Source: Nesterenkonia salmonea
GTDB taxonomy: Bacteria > Actinomycetota > Actinomycetes > Actinomycetales > Micrococcaceae
Assembly: GCF_005771525.1 (NCBI RefSeq)
Contig: NZ_VAVZ01000021.1
Coordinates: 10,975 to 57,050 of the forward strand
DNA: 46,076 nucleotides
Direction of reading: 5' to 3'
Shown: one piece after another, positions 41,401 through 46,076 of the stretch
Layout: each line of letters opens with the position of its first letter
Position numbering within the stretch: the first letter of the stretch is position 1
Program-made: the position numbers and the translations under genes
Notes under the pieces: model-generated
Database searches by the model: none
Told to the model about the DNA's origin: nothing
The model's input: only the letters and a program-made list of their open reading frames with translations

Positions 41401-43774
41401 GGGCCGACGAGGTCGCGCGGGATTGGACCGCATCCCACGCCACAGGTTGTGCAGCTGAGACCTCCAATGCCTGACGGATCTGTTCACGCACTGCAGTCAG
41501 CGATTGGTTGCGGCCGTGAACATCCAGTGTGAACGGTCCCAGCCCGACATCTTCCAGTCGGCGCTGGACCACATCCAGGGCCGCCTGCTTCTCCGCGACG
41601 AACAGCACCTTCTTCCTGCGGTGCACACATTCGGCGATCAGGTTGGTGATGGTCTGGGACTTCCCCGTCCCAGGTGGGCCCTCAAGGATGAAGCTCTTGC
41701 CAGCGCTTGCCCACTGCACCGCCTGAATCTGGGAGCCATCAGCCGGCACGGGGAGCCGCATGGTGGTCTCAGCAAGGGGTTCCAGGTCGGGGGTGGCGAC
41801 GGCGTCGTCATAGGGTTCCCCGGGATGCTCCACCAGGTGCCTGACATGTGGCCGGGTCATGAAGTGCTGCCAGTTCTCACCCATATCCCGCCACAGGTCC
41901 AAGGTGGAGAACTGGGCCAGAGCAAGATGCGCAGATTCCTCCACGGTGAAGTGCTCCAGCCGCTCATCCAGCAGAGTGCGGCGGACGTGTTCCAGCGCGG
42001 TGTGCACATCGACCCGGCCATCACGCATCGGCGGATTCAGCAGCGACTCAAGCGTCAGGCCCAGCTCAGAGCGGATCTTCTCCACCACGGAGATGTTCGC
42101 GACCGTTTCCCTGGTCTCATCCAGGGTGACCCGGAACGGCGTGCTGCCACGTCCCCCGCTCAGGTTCACAGGTACCAGGAACAGTGGGGCGCGGCCGCCA
42201 CGGTTGCGTCCGCCGCGTGGGCCGGCTTCCTCCCAGGTCAGCAGCCCTGCGGCAATATACAGCGGATTCGCGCCCGTCTCCTCTGCGGTGGTGCGGGCCC
42301 GGCGCTGCAGTGAGCGCAGCCGGCGAAGAAACTCAGTGAAACCCAGGACCGCGAAGATACGGTGTTCGTGTTCCAGAATGGTGGTCAGCACCCCGGAGTC
42401 CACATCGGCGGCGGTGCGAGCCCCCTGAGCTTTGTGCAGATCGTCGATATCGCCGTGTTCATCCACTGTTAGCCGCATCCCCGAGGCCAGCAGCTCCACC
42501 AGAAGGTCCAGGGCGCCTGCCGGAACGTGCAACTCGGCTGAGTACGTTGCTCTCAGCCGCAGCAGCGGGTTGCGGTAACTGAGGTCCAATAGGGAACGCC
42601 GCCAGCGTTGAATCCTCAGCGGGGCCTCTGGGCTCCCCGCCTCCTTCGGACGTTCCTCGGTGGGCTGGGCTGGAGTGGATCTCTGGGTCGACGACGCCGG
42701 GGCAGTCTTCACGACCTCCACCACTCGGGTGTCGCCCTCCCACCGAATATTCGGCAGGGCAGAGATGCGCCGTTGGGCAGCGTGAACGTCAATGAGGTAG
42801 AGGCCCTCGCGTTCATAGCTGGACCACCAGTGCAGGGCGTGGCCGGCGGCGTCGTCGAATGTCATGGTCTGCTCACCACGGCAGAGACCGGTGACCTCAA
42901 GCGTTTCGAACATCTGCGAATCAGCGATGGTCGCGATCGCGGCAGGGGAGTCCACCACCGGGGCGGGGAGTCGGTGCGGCTCTGCAAGCCAGCTCAGCAG
43001 GGCATGACGCTCGCTGACGGCCACCACGCTGTGGATGCCTGCGCGTTCGATGGCGGCGGCCATCATGGTCACCAGCTCAAGGGTGGTTGCCCGGCCGCGC
43101 TCCAGCACATCAGAGGGCGAACCAATGCGGTGCCGGCCGTCCATCAGGCTCTCAGCTGTGCTGATATGACCCAGTTGGAGGGTACTGAGCACATGGTAGA
43201 TCCCGCGGACGATTTGCCTGACCCGCCCGGGGCCGGAGTGGTATCCGGCAATCTCTGCTGAGCCTGTGAAGTGCTCCAGGGCGGCGGAGGTTTCATCCAT
43301 AAGCTCGGTGATTGCGGGGTCGTGGGGCCGGATGAAAGCGGCCAAGGATTCGCGGATGCCCTCAGCACCCCACACATCCTCGGGTAGTACCGTGATCGGT
43401 GCAGTAGCAGGAGTGGCGCCCGAGGTTTTTTCTTGGGCGTGGAGGTAGGTCTGAGCGGCTGAGTCCAGACTCAGCAGCGCAGGTAAGCTCAGCGGCCAGT
43501 GGAGATCCCGGGCCGGGGTGCTGTAGATCTCTCCGGCGGTGAGCGCGGGAACGTGTAGTGTGTGCGGTGCCGCAGCCAGTTCGAGCTCTGGGCCAATGGG
43601 GTCGAGGTGGAGCTCGAGGTCCAGCGGCGGTGAATCCTGCGTGCTGGTGTTGGTGATTTCTGCCGCTGAGATCAGCGGCACCTGATTGTGCATCAGGGCA
43701 TAGTTGAGCGATTCGCGGAGATGGATGACCACGCCGATACGGCCGTCCTGTGCGCTCAGTTCCAGTGTGCCCAT
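38408..43774 (-). CDS. DUF4011 - SF1 helicase - PD-(D/E)XK/Vsr-like nuclease - DUF3320 protein
   Basis: 1788-residue multi-domain protein. Residues about 1-190: beta-rich N-terminus. About 220-290: transglutaminase-like segment (VLERGRATTLELVTMMAAAIERAGIHSVVAVSERHALLSWL) in which the usual catalytic Cys is Thr. From about 388: DUF4011 (RRSLLDLSYRNPLLRLR). Helicase core: EGPPGTGKSQT Walker A near 698, VVVFDEASQIRVPEA Walker B near 1258, GDTKQMPPTS, WHYRSKDESLIAFSN, NVQGDERDAV, LNVAVTRAR. Then a nuclease-like domain near 1565-1650 (GLSDFHVDFAVRWAGQPWVAVLLDG), and DUF3320 near 1715-1770 (YDELSQVMVQVLRRAFRAPEDDILRSVARLYG). The start ATG 43774 has AGGA 7 bases upstream; the longer frame to 44080 overlaps the MhuD-like gene. 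The architecture resembles the reported antiviral DUF4011-helicase-Vsr (Hhe) type. Confidence 0.88.
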   Translation of the reverse strand: MGTLELSAQDGRIGVVIHLRESLNYALMHNQVPLISAAEITNTSTQDSPPLDLELHLDPIGPELELAAAPHTLHVPALTAGEIYSTPARDLHWPLSLPALLSLDSAAQTYLHAQEKTSGATPATAPITVLPEDVWGAEGIRESLAAFIRPHDPAITELMDETSAALEHFTGSAEIAGYHSGPGRVRQIVRGIYHVLSTLQLGHISTAESLMDGRHRIGSPSDVLERGRATTLELVTMMAAAIERAGIHSVVAVSERHALLSWLAEPHRLPAPVVDSPAAIATIADSQMFETLEVTGLCRGEQTMTFDDAAGHALHWWSSYEREGLYLIDVHAAQRRISALPNIRWEGDTRVVEVVKTAPASSTQRSTPAQPTEERPKEAGSPEAPLRIQRWRRSLLDLSYRNPLLRLRATYSAELHVPAGALDLLVELLASGMRLTVDEHGDIDDLHKAQGARTAADVDSGVLTTILEHEHRIFAVLGFTEFLRRLRSLQRRARTTAEETGANPLYIAAGLLTWEEAGPRGGRNRGGRAPLFLVPVNLSGGRGSTPFRVTLDETRETVANISVVEKIRSELGLTLESLLNPPMRDGRVDVHTALEHVRRTLLDERLEHFTVEESAHLALAQFSTLDLWRDMGENWQHFMTRPHVRHLVEHPGEPYDDAVATPDLEPLAETTMRLPVPADGSQIQAVQWASAGKSFILEGPPGTGKSQTITNLIAECVHRRKKVLFVAEKQAALDVVQRRLEDVGLGPFTLDVHGRNQSLTAVREQIRQALEVSAAQPVAWDAVQSRATSSAQQLADYPKRLHSPGPAELSAWQAHQLSLELSAEDGAPQAGLSIDRETARTLGDLSTVYDDAAAADRALIDLGTNPTSHPWALARVTPDQWSPQEATHAVTELLDAHHDVPDSPAAQLFSLALTSEQAEAVLGWIRALTPGFTASALDLDTEHLAQRAQEIDDRFWPFGKRRRKERLLDDISQHVSLRSAIDPDHLADHFRSLAALRQAWADVEAAFRSSDHAEEARRLAQEVFNNGQLLHVSAGQNERFAAAWSHLLDLLAADDRSVLRWARGITGHPNPTLSAALTACADAWRADSYDEVLLELGRWSALAAAAEALRSRGLETVTEAALNEQIPAGDVEQGLRRALTEAVLDERLHTTGLHRFDQTAHGRRIQQFTEATGRRRHMLRTQLPAELIEARQFAPNADVGAVAQLQQQIGRRRGGLRIRQLFDRFGDLITEAAPCLLMSPDSVARFLPADAVDFDVVVFDEASQIRVPEAIGAMGRGRSVVVVGDTKQMPPTSTFAHAESEDDHDDALVPADLDSILSEAHESGLPRLWLTWHYRSKDESLIAFSNRQYYQDRLSTFPAPPSASGSDAVRLRVVDGEWEGGRGAARVNRVEAEEVVAEVIELLTEDPDQSIGVVTFNVQQRDLLLDMLEASEEQLIQDALARDEEPLFVKNLENVQGDERDAVIFTLAFSRDANGRVPLQWGSMTTAGGERRLNVAVTRARQAVRIICSFEPHELDLRNSTSQGLADLKEYLLAARDGTERLTGTQDSAGAAADRHAEQVHNRLLKAGLEVIPRVGLSDFHVDFAVRWAGQPWVAVLLDGPEWAQRSTVGDRDALPQSVLVGTMGWSEVERIWLPEWLRDAEAVVERIRSAAESAAKHAQDAPDQTLTAPAHPESTAPEAGEPDGTDSETAESGTDESGPIRVEERHVEKVSYDELSQVMVQVLRRAFRAPEDDILRSVARLYGHQRMGPKIQKRLDEVFQCALAEGLIVSSGAGNYEPGPATPKDFI

Positions 43775-43843
43775 GGGCCCATCCTGCCCTGTGTGCAGTG
43801 AGCAGGGGTGCCCATGACACGGTGACAGTGCCAGAATAGGTTC

Positions 43844-44158
43844 ATGAGCAGTGTTATCAAGATCAACGCCATCACCGTCCCCGAAGACTCCGGAGATCAA
43901 CTGGGTGAGCGGTTCGCCGCCCGACGCCACTCCATGGAAGGTACCCCGGGATTCCAGGGATTCGAGCTGCTGCAGCCCACCGATGGGCGCATCTCTTGGT
44001 TGGTGCTTACCCGGTGGGACTCGGAGGAAGCCTTCGAGAACTGGCGGAACTCCCAGAGTTTCGGTGCCTCGCATGGTCACAAGGACGGCGAAGCGCCTCA
44101 GAAGCCTGTGGGCATGTCCAGCGAACTGTGGAGCTACACGGTGTTCACCACTGGCTAG
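43844..44158 (+). CDS. MhuD/HmoA-like haem-degrading monooxygenase
   Basis: 104-residue ABM-fold protein close by eye to mycobacterial MhuD: VIKINAITVPEDSGDQLGERFAARRHSMEGTPGFQGFELLQP, LVLTRWDSEEAFENW, SHGH and ELWSYTVF. The Asn that orders haem oxygen chemistry (KINAI, residue 7) and the axial His (SHGHK, about residue 78) are both present. It would open haem to release iron in the cytosol. The start is ATG 43844; CAGAAT six bases upstream may be a -10 for leaderless expression. It is divergent from the giant helicase gene by 69 bases. Confidence 0.88.
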   Translation: MSSVIKINAITVPEDSGDQLGERFAARRHSMEGTPGFQGFELLQPTDGRISWLVLTRWDSEEAFENWRNSQSFGASHGHKDGEAPQKPVGMSSELWSYTVFTTG

Positions 44159-44222
44159 GTGGCATGGGCAGTACCTGGTAATCTAGATCGGTCAGCGCGA
44201 CGGCGACGTCGTGAGGACCCCC

Positions 44223-45758
<1,536 letters not shown>

Positions 45759-46009
45759 TGACCCCTGAGTAGTGGACACTGCATTGTGTACTATCAGGCG
45801 GCAAGATCGAGCATAGGGGCCTGGCCCGCTTCGAAGTCAAGCGGGGATCGATAACTCAATGAGGAGTGCCTCCTACGGGTGTTGTACCGGGTGATCCACC
45901 GGAAGACCTCGGCGCGGCACTGGACCTGGGTTTCCCAGCGTTTGGCCCCCTGCAGGGTCTCTCGCTTCAGGGTGGCGTTGAACGATTCCGCCAGCGCATT
46001 ATCGGCACT
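45759..46009 (-). mobile_element. IS3-family insertion sequence, 3' fragment
   Basis: Minus-strand C-terminal part of an IS3-type OrfB transposase, from SADNALAESFNATLKRE through EVFRWITRYNTRRRHSSLSYRSPLDFE, ending at a stop at 45794-45796. The segment includes the last catalytic Glu of the DDE triad (in ALAESF). The element end is TGACCCCTGAGTAGTGGACA (plus strand, from 45759), which starts with TG as IS3 ends do. Upstream coding sequence stops abruptly at about 46009, where a TAA (46010-46012) breaks the frame. Confidence 0.85.
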
Positions 46010-46076
46010 TTATCCGGCTAATTGGGGTTCTTTTGGGCTATTGGCCGGTTAATCTTTTCAGCGGCGCAGCCGGCGG
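46010..46076. mobile_element. Unidentified sequence joined to the broken IS3 element
   Basis: From 46010 the sequence (TTATCCGGCTAATTGGGG...) no longer encodes the IS3 transposase and is richer in A/T. CCGGCTAATT and CCGGTTAATC recur as a loose repeat. It is probably the end of a second inserted element or a deletion join; too little is in the window to name it. Confidence 0.4.

Noticed and set aside
41504-42313. 269-codon plus-strand frame, and similar frames at 39236, 40739 and 42608
   Set aside because: All are complements of the giant helicase gene with no recognisable domains.
43775-44080. N-terminal extension of the giant helicase (102 codons)
   Set aside because: It overlaps the MhuD-like gene in antisense, and ATG 43774 has a proper ribosome-binding site.

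Overview
This is high-GC actinobacterial chromosome. The gene content (parA-scpA-scpB-rluB-tyrA-cmk-der block, GAF-ANTAR protein, SRAP protein, MhuD-like haem monooxygenase, Rv2578c-type radical SAM protein, LexA-type SOS box, several leaderless-looking starts) suggests Micrococcales, perhaps a Nesterenkonia- or Yaniella-like genus. The genus is inference; no 16S or ribosomal protein gene is present.

Layout. (1) 122-6477: 2-methylcitrate (propionate) locus. A GntR regulator, prpD, prpB and prpC form a tight minus-strand operon, and prpE diverges from it. Two TGTATACA palindromes lie in the shared control region. (2) 6571-13290: plus-strand housekeeping operon parA-scpA-scpB, rluB, tyrA, cmk, der, mostly with overlapping start and stop codons. 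(3) 13297-21236: mixed genes. They are a beta-lactamase-fold lipoprotein, tRNA-Pro(GGG), an EamA transporter, an SDR, an ABM monooxygenase, a small membrane protein, an SRAP protein, an alpha/beta hydrolase, and a divergent GAF-ANTAR / STAS-CBS signalling pair. (4) 21260-26295: NAD-synthesis operon nrtR-nadA-nadC-nifS without nadB, divergent from a D-2-hydroxyacid dehydrogenase. (5) 26304-34116: tgt, an XRE-cupin regulator, a DUF1028 protein and a dipeptide-type ABC importer. (6) 34141-36160: YeiH-type transporter, then a LysE-type exporter beside the remains of an AsnC/Lrp regulator. (7) 36265-38411: an SOS-box-preceded Rv2578c-type radical SAM gene split by a 350-residue homing-endonuclease intein. 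(8) 38408-44158: a 1788-residue DUF4011/SF1 helicase/nuclease/DUF3320 protein, divergent from an MhuD-like gene. (9) 44223-46076: tRNA-Arg(CCG) with the edge of a decayed integrative element. A large serine recombinase has lost its N-terminus to an IS3-family insertion, and that IS is itself broken near 46009.

The most unusual point is the radical SAM gene. The intein sits exactly before the third cysteine of the CxxxCxxC cluster motif, so splicing must happen before the 4Fe-4S site exists, and the promoter carries a near-consensus SOS palindrome. The giant helicase is related to a reported single-gene antiviral architecture and lies about 450 bases from the integrative-element edge. All similarity statements come from motif recognition by eye; no database search was run.
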